Below are positions 1 to 9,446 of a stretch of 64,000 nucleotides of DNA, in pieces. A program made the position numbers and the translations under genes. The notes below the pieces were generated by a model, which was not told where the DNA came from, did no database searches, and saw only the letters and a program-made list of their open reading frames with translations. Origin of the DNA: Celeribacter indicus (GTDB lineage Bacteria > Pseudomonadota > Alphaproteobacteria > Rhodobacterales > Rhodobacteraceae); assembly GCF_000819565.1 (NCBI RefSeq), contig NZ_CP004393.1:1984001-2048000 (forward strand), read 5' to 3'. The number at the start of each line of letters is the position of its first letter. The first letter of the stretch is position 1.

Positions 1-1
1 C

Positions 2-802
2 GCCGGTACGATCGGGCTCGTTCTCGTGGGTCTCGTGCTCGCCGGCGTGCTGATCGGGCCGCTGGTCTGGCAGGTCGATCCGGCACAGCAGCAACTCTCC
101 CAGGCGATGCGCGGCATGAGCGCGGCGCATCCGCTGGGCACCGACCATCTCGGGCGGGATCTGCTGGCGCGGGCGATGCATGGCGGCCGGCTCTCGCTCG
201 TCATGGGGTTCGGGAGTGTGTTTGCCGCGATGGCGGCCGGTGTCGCCATCGGCGCGACCGCGGCGATGCGGGGCGGCTGGATCGAGGCGGTGCTGATGCG
301 CCTCATCGACTCGCTGCTGTCGATTCCGGGCATGGTGCAGGCGGTGATCCTCGTCGCCGTCATCGGACGCGGGATCGTGCCGCTGATCGTGGCGCTGGCG
401 ATCTACAGCATGCCGATCTTCGCCCGCGTGGCGCACCAGACCGCGCGGCAGCTCATGAACAGCGAATACGTGCTGGCGGCGGTGGCCATGGGGTCGGGAC
501 GGCTGCGGCTGGCCTTCGTCCACATCGTGCCGAACTTCGCCGCGCCCATCATCACCATCGCGAGCTTTCGCGTCGGGGCGAACCTGCTGACCGGCGCCGC
601 GCTGAACTTCTTCGGCCTGGGGGCGCAGGCGCCCTCGGTCGAATGGGGCCTGATGATCGCCGAGGGCCAGCGCTATTCCTGGCAGGCGCCGATGCTGACG
701 CTCGTGCCGGGTCTCGCGCTGATGATCACGACGCTGGGGCTCAACCTGCTGGGAGACGGGGTGCGCCACAGGCTCGATCCGAAGACCAGAAACTCACTCT
801 GA
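2..802 (+). CDS. Peptide-type ABC transporter permease, DppC-like (5' partial)
   Basis: This is an inner-membrane permease of the DppC/OppC class, which forms one half of the channel of a dipeptide/oligopeptide/nickel-type importer. The frame is open to the left window edge, so the N-terminus is missing; an internal GTG at 26 is not believed to be the start. Visible are several hydrophobic segments and, about residues 150-180, the cytoplasmic EAA-type loop (EYVLAAVAMGSG followed by HIVPN) that docks the ATPase. The C-terminus (NLLGDGVRHRLDPK) is typical of DppC. A DppB partner should lie upstream of the window. The binding protein at 1224 and fused ATPase at 4586 are the expected partners. 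Substrate is unknown. Confidence 0.9.
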   Translation, partial: AGTIGLVLVGLVLAGVLIGPLVWQVDPAQQQLSQAMRGMSAAHPLGTDHLGRDLLARAMHGGRLSLVMGFGSVFAAMAAGVAIGATAAMRGGWIEAVLMRLIDSLLSIPGMVQAVILVAVIGRGIVPLIVALAIYSMPIFARVAHQTARQLMNSEYVLAAVAMGSGRLRLAFVHIVPNFAAPIITIASFRVGANLLTGAALNFFGLGAQAPSVEWGLMIAEGQRYSWQAPMLTLVPGLALMITTLGLNLLGDGVRHRLDPKTRNSL

Positions 803-1223
803 CCGCGACACAGAAACAGAGGATCCGCCATGCCCGACGCAGACAGCATCCGACCCGCCGCAGACGCGCCCCCGGCGCCGCGCCGGGCCGTGTGCGCGAC
901 GGGCACGGCCGCGCCGGCGCGGCGGCGCACCGGGGGCGTCGGGACGGGAGGCCGGACGACCGGGGAGGACACGGATATTGGGAGGAGACCCGGACTTGGC
1001 CTGTTCCGGTCCATCGTGACCGGATGCCGGCCCCCCGGCACCGGACGACAGGCCAGGCAGTCGGCTATCCGCCGGCGCAGGCAGGATCGTCCCTTTGCCG
1101 GGACCTGCATCGGGAGGGTCGTCCGAAGACCCGCCCACGCCTTCAGAGCACGCCGCATCCGGTCGTGGCGCGCTCCAATAACCACAGACAGAACGTCTCT
1201 TCCCACTTCGACGAGGTCCAACA
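803..1223. other. Intergenic region, no supported gene
   Basis: These 421 bases separate the DppC-like permease from the binding protein. Open frames here have arginine/proline-rich, out-of-frame composition and no family resemblance. A hairpin with perfect 7-bp arms (GGCCGTG at 886-892 and CACGGCC at 904-910) lies early in the gap but lacks a T-run. The segment may hold a promoter for the binding-protein gene; I cannot define one. Confidence 0.5.
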
Positions 1224-2801
1224 ATGAACATGCACACTCTCAGGCCTTCCCTCGGACGGCTCCTCTCCTCTGCCGCTCTGCTCTTCGGGGTCGCGGCGGC
1301 AGCCCCCGCGCCGGCACAGGAAAACGTCCTGCGCGTCGTCGTGCCGTCGAGCATCGAGGCCAAGATCCCCTCCGGCACCGGCCCGGCCTTCAACCAGGGC
1401 TTGCTGCGCAACGTCTTCGAGACGCTGACCGTGGTCTCGCCCGACCAGAAGCTTCTGCCCGGACTGGCGACGGACTGGTCGGTGTCCGACGACAAGCTGA
1501 CCTGGACGTTCCGGCTGCGCGAAGGCGTCTCCTTCACCGATGGCACGCCCTTCGACGCCGATGCCGTGGTCCGGAACATCGACTATATCATGGCGCCCGA
1601 GAACCGCATCCCCTCGCTCGACAATCTCGGGCCGCTGAGCGGGGCGCGGAAGGTCGACGACCACACCGTCGAACTGACCACCTCCGTCCCGTTCAGCGGC
1701 CTGCCGGTGCGGCTTGCGCATACGGTGGCATCCATGGTCAGCCCGGCCTCCTATGACGAATACGGCGCCGATATCCCGCGAGAGATCGCCTCGGGCACCG
1801 GCCCCTTCATGCTCGAGAGCTTCGAGTTGCCGGACCGGATCGTGATGACACGCAACCCCGACTACTGGGGCGGCGCGCCGGAGATCGACGGGATCGACTT
1901 CGACTTCATCAATGACGGGCAGACGCGCCTGGCCGGGCTGCTGAGCGGGCAGGCGGACATGAATTTCTATCTCTCGCCGATCGACCGTCCCCGCGTGGCC
2001 GGCAATCCCGATTTCGAGGTGCTGAGCGTTCCGTCCATCCGCGCCTTCGTCGCGCATCTCCCGATGGGTCTGCCGGCGATGCAGGACAGGAAGGTGCGCG
2101 AGGCGCTCAATCTCGCCATCGACCGCGAGGCGCTGGCCAATTTCATCTTCAGTGGCAGCGCCACCGCGCTCGACAGTTCGATCGGGCCGGGTCAGATCGG
2201 CTATCGCGCGGCGCATCAACTGCCCTACGATCCCGAGCGCGCGGAGGAGCTTTTTGCCGAAGCCGGCTGGAGCAAGAATTCCGACGGCATCCTCGAAAAG
2301 GATGGCGAGCGCTTCCCCACGCTCACTTATCTGGCGAGCAACGGGCGCTATCCAGGCGATGACGCGCTGGCGCAGGCGGTCAGCGGGTACCTGACCGAGG
2401 CGGGCGTGCCCACCGAACTCCGGATCGAGGAATTCGCCACCTTCATCGAGGATGCGCGCAACACCGCCCGTGATGCGGGATGGGTCACCCAGATCGCCTG
2501 GGGCTTCGCCTCGGAGGGCGCCTCGATGCTCTGCCAGGTCTATGTCGAGAGCAATCCCCTTGATTTCGGGGGCTACGACAATCCCGAGCTGGAGACGGCC
2601 TGTGCCGAGATCGACGCCACCTTCGAGACGGATGCGCGGATCAGGCTGATCGAGGAGACCGCCGCCTGGGTGATGGACGACTATCCCGCGATCTTCCTGC
2701 TGGCGCCGACCTACGAGGTGGCAACCAGCACGGCCTTCACCGGGCTCCAGCTCAGCTCCTCGGAATATCACAGCTTTGCCGGTGTCGCGCCGGCGGAGTG
2801 A
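1224..2801 (+). CDS. ABC transporter substrate-binding protein, family 5 (DppA/OppA/NikA type)
   Basis: This is a periplasmic binding protein (525 aa, usual size for SBP family 5) that delivers peptides, nickel or similar solutes to its permease. A Sec signal peptide ends near residue 32 (APAPAQ|E). The mature protein shows family hallmarks: LATDWSVSDDKLTWTFRLREGVSF near residues 85-110, then the segment GTGPFMLESF and RNPDYWGG in the middle, and VREALNLAIDREAL in the second lobe. The ATG at 1224 is preceded by a weak GAGG. It lies between a DppC-like permease and an MFS gene, with the fused ATPases further on, so it is the solute receptor of the same importer. The ligand cannot be deduced. 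Confidence 0.93.
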   Translation: MNMHTLRPSLGRLLSSAALLFGVAAAAPAPAQENVLRVVVPSSIEAKIPSGTGPAFNQGLLRNVFETLTVVSPDQKLLPGLATDWSVSDDKLTWTFRLREGVSFTDGTPFDADAVVRNIDYIMAPENRIPSLDNLGPLSGARKVDDHTVELTTSVPFSGLPVRLAHTVASMVSPASYDEYGADIPREIASGTGPFMLESFELPDRIVMTRNPDYWGGAPEIDGIDFDFINDGQTRLAGLLSGQADMNFYLSPIDRPRVAGNPDFEVLSVPSIRAFVAHLPMGLPAMQDRKVREALNLAIDREALANFIFSGSATALDSSIGPGQIGYRAAHQLPYDPERAEELFAEAGWSKNSDGILEKDGERFPTLTYLASNGRYPGDDALAQAVSGYLTEAGVPTELRIEEFATFIEDARNTARDAGWVTQIAWGFASEGASMLCQVYVESNPLDFGGYDNPELETACAEIDATFETDARIRLIEETAAWVMDDYPAIFLLAPTYEVATSTAFTGLQLSSSEYHSFAGVAPAE

Positions 2802-2979
2802 TCCGGGAGGCCGGGCGAACCGCCTTCCCCCATCGCGCTGCCCGGTGTCCCGCCGGACGGCGTGCCCTGCGCCCCCGAGGGGCCGCATCCGCTCCCCTGC
2901 GTGGTCCCGTCGGGCCTTCGGGCCGGAGCGGGGGCGCAGGGAACGATCACAAGCAAGCGACAGGGTTCAGACAAGAGAG

Positions 2980-4527
2980 ATGATGATGGTTGAGACAGGA
3001 CATGGACCGGCATCCGGCCGGGCCGGCGGGCGCGGGCAGGCCGATGCGCCGGGACGGCAGGCGCAGAGGACCGGCGAGGCATCCCCCGCGGTGTCGGATC
3101 CCTGGCGCGTGCTGCCGCCGATCATGCTGGCCATGGCGCTCGCCATGGCCGATCAGACGATGATCGCCTCGTCGCTGCCGCTGGTCGTGTCCTCGCTCGG
3201 CGATGCCGAGCGGGTCGGATGGGTGCTCATCGGCTTCATGATGACCTCGATGATTTCCGCGCCGGTCTATGGCGGGCTGGGCGACGTGTTCCGGCGCAAG
3301 CGCATGATGATCGTCGCGCTGACGGTCTTTGCCTGCGGCGCGGTGCTGAGCGCGCTTTCGGTCAATCTCGACATGCTGATCCTCGCCCGCATCCTGCAAG
3401 GCATCGGCGGCGGCGGCCTGATGACCTCGGCCCAGGCGCTGCTGGGGGAAACCGTCCCGGTGCAGGAGCGCGCCCGCTATCAGGGCTATCTTGGCGGGAT
3501 CACGGTGAGCTGCGCGTCGCTCGGCCCGGTGCTGGGCGGCGTGATCGGAGACCTCCTGGGCTGGCGCGCGATCTTTCTCGCCAGCCTGCCGGTGGCCGCG
3601 GTGACGGTGGTGCTGGTCATGCGACTGCCCGACAGCCGCCGGTCCGGGGCCGCGACGGCCATCTCGGACTGGCGGTTCGACGGCTGGGGGCTGGCCTGGT
3701 TCGCGGGCTTCTCCGTGGCGCTGCTGGTCGCGCTCGAACAGGTCAAGCGCGCCGAGAGCACGGCGCTTGCGGGCCTTGCGGTCTGCGCCGTCGCGGCCTC
3801 GCTCTGCCTGATCGGGCTGATCCGGCGCGAGCGGCGGGCCTCGCACCCGCTGCTGCCGCTGGACCTGCTGTCGGAGGCGCCGCTGCGCTACAGCAACATG
3901 CTGGTGCTGCTGCACGGCTGCGTGATGCTCGGGCTGATCTCCTTCATGCCGCTCTACCTGCGGGTCGAGCACGGGCTCTCGGCCACGCGCAGCGGCGTCA
4001 TGCTGCTGCTGCTGACCGGGGGGCTGGCGGTGGGGGCGCTGGTGGGCGGCAAGATGGTCTCCCACACCCGGCGCACGACGATCTTTCCCGCGGCGGGGCT
4101 GAGCGCCACCACCGTCATCCTGACCGTCCTCGTCTTTGCGATGGAATGGGTGACGATCCCGCAGCTCGGTCTGGCCATGTGCCTCATCGGCATGATGATG
4201 GGGTCCACCATGGGCGTGGCGCAGCTTCTGGTGCAGATCGCCTCGGGCCCGCGCGCCATCGGCGTGACCGCAGGCTTCCTGCTGTTCTCGCGCTCGCTGG
4301 GCTCGGCGCTGGGCGTGGCGCTGGCGCTCATGATCCTGTTCGTCGCGATGAAATCGCTCGATCCGGGGGCGATGGCGCTGTTCGAAGCCCGCCTGGACGG
4401 CAGCTTCGCCGCCGGGCCGGCGGATGCGGCACTCCTTAAGTCCTTTCAACTGGCGATCGGCATGCTGGCCATGATCTCCTTTTTCGGGGCGGTCGTCGCG
4501 TGGCGACATCCGATGCGGCGGTTCTGA
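2980..4527 (+). CDS. MFS transporter, DHA2-like drug:H+ antiporter type
   Basis: This is a 515-aa major facilitator with about 14 membrane segments, resembling the DHA2 (EmrB-like) exporters. After a hydrophilic N-terminus come MALAMADQTMIASSLP (helix 1), the motif-A loop GGLGDVFRRKRMM, LARILQGIGGGGLM and the motif-C-like helix GPVLGGVIGDLLGWRAIF. The frame extends upstream, but composition becomes non-coding before 2980, where ATGATGATG follows a purine-rich AAGAGAG. The gene sits between the binding protein and the ATPases of a peptide importer, an unusual place for an exporter. It could export a processed product, an antibiotic-like ligand of the importer, or be unrelated. Substrate unknown. 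Confidence 0.9.
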   Translation: MMMVETGHGPASGRAGGRGQADAPGRQAQRTGEASPAVSDPWRVLPPIMLAMALAMADQTMIASSLPLVVSSLGDAERVGWVLIGFMMTSMISAPVYGGLGDVFRRKRMMIVALTVFACGAVLSALSVNLDMLILARILQGIGGGGLMTSAQALLGETVPVQERARYQGYLGGITVSCASLGPVLGGVIGDLLGWRAIFLASLPVAAVTVVLVMRLPDSRRSGAATAISDWRFDGWGLAWFAGFSVALLVALEQVKRAESTALAGLAVCAVAASLCLIGLIRRERRASHPLLPLDLLSEAPLRYSNMLVLLHGCVMLGLISFMPLYLRVEHGLSATRSGVMLLLLTGGLAVGALVGGKMVSHTRRTTIFPAAGLSATTVILTVLVFAMEWVTIPQLGLAMCLIGMMMGSTMGVAQLLVQIASGPRAIGVTAGFLLFSRSLGSALGVALALMILFVAMKSLDPGAMALFEARLDGSFAAGPADAALLKSFQLAIGMLAMISFFGAVVAWRHPMRRF

Positions 4528-4585
4528 TGGCGCCGCGATCCCGGATGGCCCGCAGCTCGCGCAACCACACGAAGGTGATCGAACA

Positions 4586-6445
4586 ATGAACACGCGAATT
4601 GGAGATATCGTGCCCGACCTCGACAACCGGACCGGATCCGCACCGCCGCACCTGTCTGTCCGCAATCTGACGACCTCGTTCCGCGTGGGCGGCCAGTGGA
4701 AGAAGATCGTGCGTGACGTCTCCTTCGACGTCATGCCGGGGGAGACCCTCGCCATCGTCGGGGAAAGCGGCTCGGGCAAGAGCGTCACCTCGCTGTCGGT
4801 GATGCGTCTTCTCGACCCCGCGTTGAGCCGCATCGAGGGCGAGGTCCTGCTCGCCGGCCGCGACCTGCTGACGCTGACGGAACGGCAGATGCAGGGCGTC
4901 CGCGGCAACGAGGTCTCGATGATCTTTCAGGAGCCGATGACCTCGCTCAACCCGATCACCTCGATCGGCAGGCAGATCAGCGAGGCGCTCACCATCCATC
5001 GCGACATCTCGGGGCGGGAGGCAAGGCGGGAGGCGATCCGCATCCTCGAGAAGGTCCGGATCCCCAACGCCGTATCGCGCTATGACGAATTCCCGCACCA
5101 GTTTTCCGGGGGCATGCGCCAGCGGGTGATGATCGCCATGGCGCTGGCCACCAAACCCAGGCTGCTCATCGCGGACGAGCCGACCACCGCGCTCGACGTG
5201 ACGATCCAGGGCCAGATCCTCAACCTGATCAAGATTTTGCAGGAGGAGGAGGGGATGTCGGTCCTGTTCATCACGCATGACATGGGGGTGGTGGCCGAGG
5301 TCTCCGACCGCTGCCTGGTGATGTATCGCGGCGAGATGGTGGAGAGCGGCAGGACCGCCGACCTCTTCCGGCGCGGCGAGCATCCCTATACGCGGGCGCT
5401 GATCTCCGCGGTGCCGCCGCTGGGGTCGATGGCGAACAGGGCGCTGCCGGTGAAATTCCCCGTCGTCGACGTGGAGACCGGCAAGGCCCAGCCCGCCGCC
5501 GAGATCCGGGACACGGTCGACAAGTCCCGGACGCCGGTGCTGGCGGTGCGCGACCTGACGATGCGCTTCGACATCACCGGCGGGCTCCTGGGGCGCAGGC
5601 GCGGTGCGGTGCATGCGGTCGAGAACGTCTCCTTCGACCTCTTCCAGGGCGAGACCCTGTCGCTTGTCGGCGAATCCGGCTGCGGCAAGTCGACCATCGG
5701 GCGTTCGGTCATGCGGCTGGTGACGCCGCAGAGCGGCGAGATCCATCTCGACGGCTACGAGGTGATGAAACTGAACCATCTCGATCTGCGGCGGATGCGG
5801 CGGTCGATCCAGATGGTGTTCCAGGACCCCTTCGCCAGCCTCGATCCGCGCATGACCGTCGGTGCCGCGGTGACCGAGCCCTACCTGATCCAGAAGCTCG
5901 GCCCGGCAGCCGAGGCGCGCGAGAAGGCGGCGGGCCTGCTCGACCGGGTCGGGCTGTCGGGCGACATCCTGCACCGCTATCCGCACGAGTTCTCCGGCGG
6001 GCAGCGCCAGCGCATCGTGATCGCCCGCGCGCTGATGCTCGATCCGAAGGTCATCGTCGCGGACGAGGCGGTCTCCGCGCTCGACGTGTCGGTCAAGGCG
6101 CAGGTCTGCAACCTGCTGCTCGACCTGCAGGACAGCATGGGCATCGCCTTCCTGTTCATCAGTCACGACATGGCGGTGGTCGAACGGGTCAGCCACCGGG
6201 TCGCGGTGATGTATCTGGGCGAGATCGTCGAGATCGGCCCGCGCGCGGCGGTGTTCGAGAACCCGCAGCACCCCTATACGATCAAGCTGATGTCGGCCGT
6301 GCCGGTGCCCGATCCGGCCCGGCGCGGCATGAAGCGCGAAGTGCTCCCCGACGAGATCATGAGCCCGATCCGCCCGGTCGGCTACGAGCCGCCGGAGCGG
6401 GCATACCGGAAGGTTTCGGAGGGGCATTTCGTGCAGCTTTCCTGA
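4586..6445 (+). CDS. ABC transporter ATP-binding protein with two fused ATPase domains (DppD-DppF type)
   Basis: This 619-aa cytoplasmic protein contains two nucleotide-binding domains in one chain, corresponding to separate DppD and DppF subunits (GsiA-like architecture). Walker A motifs are GESGSGKS at residues 59-66 and GESGCGKS at about 362-369. Signature motifs FSGGMRQR and FSGGQRQR and Walker B segments LLIADEP and VIVADEA are present in both halves. Each half ends with the oligopeptide-transporter C-terminal extension ([13 protein letters not shown] and [14 protein letters not shown]). It energises the importer whose permease and receptor are encoded at 2 and 1224. A terminator-like hairpin 40 bases downstream suggests that the operon ends here. 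Confidence 0.95.
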   Translation: MNTRIGDIVPDLDNRTGSAPPHLSVRNLTTSFRVGGQWKKIVRDVSFDVMPGETLAIVGESGSGKSVTSLSVMRLLDPALSRIEGEVLLAGRDLLTLTERQMQGVRGNEVSMIFQEPMTSLNPITSIGRQISEALTIHRDISGREARREAIRILEKVRIPNAVSRYDEFPHQFSGGMRQRVMIAMALATKPRLLIADEPTTALDVTIQGQILNLIKILQEEEGMSVLFITHDMGVVAEVSDRCLVMYRGEMVESGRTADLFRRGEHPYTRALISAVPPLGSMANRALPVKFPVVDVETGKAQPAAEIRDTVDKSRTPVLAVRDLTMRFDITGGLLGRRRGAVHAVENVSFDLFQGETLSLVGESGCGKSTIGRSVMRLVTPQSGEIHLDGYEVMKLNHLDLRRMRRSIQMVFQDPFASLDPRMTVGAAVTEPYLIQKLGPAAEAREKAAGLLDRVGLSGDILHRYPHEFSGGQRQRIVIARALMLDPKVIVADEAVSALDVSVKAQVCNLLLDLQDSMGIAFLFISHDMAVVERVSHRVAVMYLGEIVEIGPRAAVFENPQHPYTIKLMSAVPVPDPARRGMKREVLPDEIMSPIRPVGYEPPERAYRKVSEGHFVQLS

Positions 6446-6484
6446 GCGCCCGCCCGGCGCCCCGGCCCATATCGCACGACCCGC

Positions 6485-6510
6485 CGCCGTCCCGGACCTC
6501 CGGGGCGGCG
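6485..6510 (+). terminator. Terminator-like hairpin after the peptide ABC operon
   Basis: Arms CGCCGTCCCGG (6485-6495) and CCGGGGCGGCG (6500-6510) pair over 11 bp with one G-T wobble around a 4-base loop. The following bases (CGTTGCGTTTCC) are only weakly T-rich, so termination strength is uncertain. Confidence 0.55.
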
Positions 6511-6553
6511 CGTTGCGTTTCCGGGCGTGTGCAGGCTTGGTCCAACAGCGCCA

Positions 6554-6577
6554 TTTCTGAAAAGATGCTTTCAGAAA
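6554..6577. promoter_or_regulatory. Perfect dyad, candidate operator of the prpD-patB operon
   Basis: TTTCTGAAA (6554-6562) and TTTCAGAAA (6569-6577) are perfect inverted 9-base arms separated by 6 bases. The arms are AT-rich in a GC-rich background and lie just upstream of a TTGACA hexamer, so a protein-binding site is more likely than a terminator. The cognate regulator is not evident next to it. Confidence 0.5.
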
Positions 6578-6748
6578 ACCGCGTTATCGCAAGGCTTTGC
6601 GCCTATTGACAGGGCAGGGGGGCGATGCCAGCCTGTGCCTGTAATCATTCAGAGAAATGGCCTGAAGGCGCGGTGGCATGCCGCGTCCGGACGCCGGTTG
6701 CGCAGCGACCGGGTTTGCATTCCGCGACCATAACAGAGGACTCCGATC

Positions 6749-8149
6749 ATGGCTCTCACCGAACCGAAAATGGATGCTGTCACCGAACCCGAGGGCGTCT
6801 CGCAGAGCGTCGCGCGCTTTGTCGCCGAACTCATGCTCGAGGATATTCCCGAGGCGGCGCTGATCCCCGCCAAGCGCATGCTGAAGGACTGGCTCGGCGG
6901 CTGCGTCGCGGGCGGCAGCGACGGCGATATCGACAAGCTGGTGACCGTCGCGAAGGAGCTGACCGGCGACACGCGCTGCGTCCTGATCGGCCGTCCCGAG
7001 CGCACCGGCCCGCAGGAGGCCGCGATGATCAACGGCGCCATCGGCCAGGTGCTCGATTTCGACAACAGCTCGGACGAGAACATGGGCTTTGTCGCCAGCC
7101 CGACGCTGCCCGCGCTCTTTGCCGCCGCGCAGATGGAGCCCGTCTCGGGCGCCGACCTGCTGGTGGGCTTCGTCGCCGCATTGGAAACCGCGATCAAGAT
7201 CGGCAAGGCGATGACCGTGTCGCATTATGAGCAGGGCTGGCACCCGACCTTTACCTGCGGCGTGCTCGGCGCCGCCGCCGGTGTCGCGCGCGCGCTGAAG
7301 CTCGACACCGGGACGACCCTGCGCGCCCTGTCCATCGCCACCACCCAGGCCTCGGGGTTGCGCAGCCAGTTCGGGACCGAGATCAAGCCCGTCCATTCCG
7401 GCTTTGCGGCGCGTGCCGGGCTCGTTTCGGTGCTGCTCGCCCGCCAGGAGGTCACCGCGAACCCCCGGCCGCTCGAGGCACCCTCGGGCTTTTTCAAGAC
7501 CTTTTCGGGCGATACGAGCGTGACCGGGATCGTCATGGGCAATCCCTGGTCGCTCGTCGAGCCGGGCATCAAGTCGCGCATCTATCCCTGCTGCTTCTGT
7601 ATCCATCGCCCGATCGACGCGGTGCTGGACATCCTGTCGCGGAAAGCCATCTCCGCCGAGGAGGTCGAGAGCGTCGATTGCGGCGTGTCCTTCTGGGTGC
7701 CCGACGCCGTGAGCTACAGCCGGCCGAAGACGCCGACCGAGGGCAAGTTCAGCATCGAATACTGCCTGTCGCGCACGCTGCTCGAAGGGCGGCGCCCGAT
7801 CCCCACCGACTATACGCCGGACATGATCCTCGAACCGAAGGTCGTGGCCTTCATTCCGCGCATCAACGTCTACATCCATGAGGAGCTGCGGGAGCGCGGG
7901 CCGGGCTACAGGGAATTCGCCGAAGTCGCCGTGCATCTGCGCGATGGCGAGACCCTGACGAGCCGCATCTACTGGCCGAAGGGCACCACCCAGAACCCGC
8001 TCAGCCCCGAGGAACTGGACCGGAAATTCGCCGATTGCGTCGAGCCGGTTCTCGATGCCGCCAGCATCGACAGCTTCATCGCGCGGCTCGACGGGCTCGA
8101 AACCCTCGAGGATGCCGCCGGGCTGATCGAGCCGCTCACCACGACATGA
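6749..8149 (+). CDS. MmgE/PrpD family protein
   Basis: This 466-aa protein belongs to the MmgE/PrpD superfamily (2-methylcitrate dehydratase, cis-aconitate decarboxylase, iminodisuccinate epimerase and many uncharacterised members). Family features are the all-alpha N-terminal half with AMINGAIGQVLDFDNSS (usual form: NG...H..DFDD), HYEQGWHPTFTCGVLGAAAG in the middle, GTEIKPVHSGFAARAGLVSVLLA, and the C-terminal lid region KSRIYPCCFCIHRPIDAV. The ATG at 6749 follows AGAGGA at good spacing. It is followed 43 bases later by a PLP enzyme in the same direction, so the two probably form an operon acting on one substrate. Which dehydration, epimerisation or decarboxylation it performs is not predictable. 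Confidence 0.9.
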   Translation: MALTEPKMDAVTEPEGVSQSVARFVAELMLEDIPEAALIPAKRMLKDWLGGCVAGGSDGDIDKLVTVAKELTGDTRCVLIGRPERTGPQEAAMINGAIGQVLDFDNSSDENMGFVASPTLPALFAAAQMEPVSGADLLVGFVAALETAIKIGKAMTVSHYEQGWHPTFTCGVLGAAAGVARALKLDTGTTLRALSIATTQASGLRSQFGTEIKPVHSGFAARAGLVSVLLARQEVTANPRPLEAPSGFFKTFSGDTSVTGIVMGNPWSLVEPGIKSRIYPCCFCIHRPIDAVLDILSRKAISAEEVESVDCGVSFWVPDAVSYSRPKTPTEGKFSIEYCLSRTLLEGRRPIPTDYTPDMILEPKVVAFIPRINVYIHEELRERGPGYREFAEVAVHLRDGETLTSRIYWPKGTTQNPLSPEELDRKFADCVEPVLDAASIDSFIARLDGLETLEDAAGLIEPLTTT

Positions 8150-8192
8150 GCGGTGGCCCGCGGTGCCGCAGCACGACGAGAAAGGACAGGAC

Positions 8193-9401
8193 ATGACAGT
8201 GAATACCGGAAACGAGGCGCCGGACATGGCGGCGTTCCTGCTGAGCCCCGAGGAGCTGAGGCAGCGGCGGAACACGAAGTGGAACCAGTTTCCGCCCGAT
8301 GTCATCCCCTCCTTCATCGCGGATATGGATTTCAGGGTGGCCCCGCCGGTTCAGGCCGCGATCCTTCAAAGCGTCGAGCGGGAGGATTACGGCTATCAGA
8401 TGCGCGACGGCGCCAAGGCCGACCGGATGCTCGCCGGCGCCTTCGCCGCGCGCATGGAGGAGGCCTTCGGCTGGAAGGCTTCCGCCGATCTGGTGTTGCC
8501 GGTCTCCGATCTCGTGCAGGCCACCTATGCCGCGATCCTCACCTGGTCCGGGCCGGGCGACGGCGTGATCCTCCAGGTGCCGAACTATCCGCCCTTTCGC
8601 GAGACCTTGCAGACCACCGGGCGCAGGCTGATCCCGCTGCACATGGACGAGCGCGACGGGACCTATGTCTTCGATCTCGACCGGCTGGAAACACAGATCG
8701 ACGCCAACACCCGGATCTTCGTGCTCTGCAATCCGCAGAATCCCACGGGGCGGGTCTTCAGCCGGGACGAGCTCGAGGCGGTGCTGGCCTTTGCCGAAAA
8801 GCACGATCTGCTGGTGATCTCCGACGAGATCCATGCGGAACTGATTTACGGCGACCGCCCGCATATTCCCTTTCCGGCGCTCTCGCCCGCGGCGGCGGCG
8901 CGCTGCGTGCTGCTGAATTCCGCGACCAAGAGCTTCAACATTCCCGGCCTGCGCTGTGCGGTGATGTATTTCGGCACGCCCGAACTGAAAGCGGCCTATC
9001 AGGCGCGCATTCCGCTGCGGCTGACCGGGTCGGTCAACAGCCTCGGCATCGACGCCACGGTCGCGGCCTGGACGCAGGGGCAGCCCTGGCTCGACGCGGT
9101 GCTGGCGCATCTGCGGACCGCGCGGGACCACCTGTGCGGCCGTCTTGCGAGCGAACTGCCGGGCCTCCGCTTCCACCCGCCCGAGGCGACCTATCTGCTG
9201 TGGATGGATTGCAGCGACCTGGGAATTCAGGGGTCTGCGGGCGATTTCTTCCTCGACCGCGCGGGCGTCGGTTTCAGCCGGGGCGAGGATTTCCTGCCGG
9301 GCGCGGAAAGCCGGGTGCGCTGCAACTTCGCCACCTCGCTCCCGATCCTCGACGAGATCGTCGACCGCATGGTCGCGGCGCTGCGCAGCAACGCGCGTTG
9401 A
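8193..9401 (+). CDS. PLP-dependent aminotransferase/C-S lyase, MalY/PatB family
   Basis: This is a fold-type I PLP enzyme of the MalY/PatB class, whose characterised members cleave cystathionine-type C-S bonds. The 402-aa length is typical. The sequence shows the N-terminal KWNQFPPDVIPSFIADMDF signature, the region LCNPQNPTGRVFSRDEL, the aspartate segment VISDEIHAEL and the PLP lysine K246 in NSATKSFNIPGLR. The ATG at 8193 is preceded by AAGGACAGG; an upstream in-frame GTG at 8163 lacks such a site. It follows the MmgE/PrpD gene closely. The pairing suggests catabolism of an amino-acid-like or sulfur-containing compound, but transamination versus beta-elimination cannot be decided. Confidence 0.92.
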   Translation: MTVNTGNEAPDMAAFLLSPEELRQRRNTKWNQFPPDVIPSFIADMDFRVAPPVQAAILQSVEREDYGYQMRDGAKADRMLAGAFAARMEEAFGWKASADLVLPVSDLVQATYAAILTWSGPGDGVILQVPNYPPFRETLQTTGRRLIPLHMDERDGTYVFDLDRLETQIDANTRIFVLCNPQNPTGRVFSRDELEAVLAFAEKHDLLVISDEIHAELIYGDRPHIPFPALSPAAAARCVLLNSATKSFNIPGLRCAVMYFGTPELKAAYQARIPLRLTGSVNSLGIDATVAAWTQGQPWLDAVLAHLRTARDHLCGRLASELPGLRFHPPEATYLLWMDCSDLGIQGSAGDFFLDRAGVGFSRGEDFLPGAESRVRCNFATSLPILDEIVDRMVAALRSNAR

Positions 9402-9409
9402 GCCTCGCG

Positions 9410-9428
9410 CCGGGCCGTTGCGGCCCGG
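9410..9428. terminator. Hairpin between convergent genes, candidate bidirectional terminator
   Basis: CCGGGCCG (9410-9417) and CGGCCCGG (9421-9428) are perfect 8-base arms around a 3-base loop. It lies in the 45-base gap between the convergent PatB-like and FMN reductase genes. There is no T-run on either strand. Confidence 0.45.
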
Positions 9429-9446
9429 TCCGCGCGTCCGTCGGGC

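Larger units (their letters stand above)
6446..6748. other. Intergenic region upstream of the prpD-like gene
   Basis: This 303-base gap holds the hairpin at 6485-6510, a perfect dyad at 6554-6577 and a TTGACA -35-like hexamer at 6606-6611 without a convincing -10 partner. It ends with an AGAGGA ribosome-binding site just before the ATG at 6749. No small gene is supported. Confidence 0.6.

Noticed and set aside
4436..6427. Minus-strand open frame of 663 codons opposite the fused ATPase
   Set aside because: Same shadow effect: the plus strand encodes clear Walker and signature motifs, the minus translation has no family resemblance.
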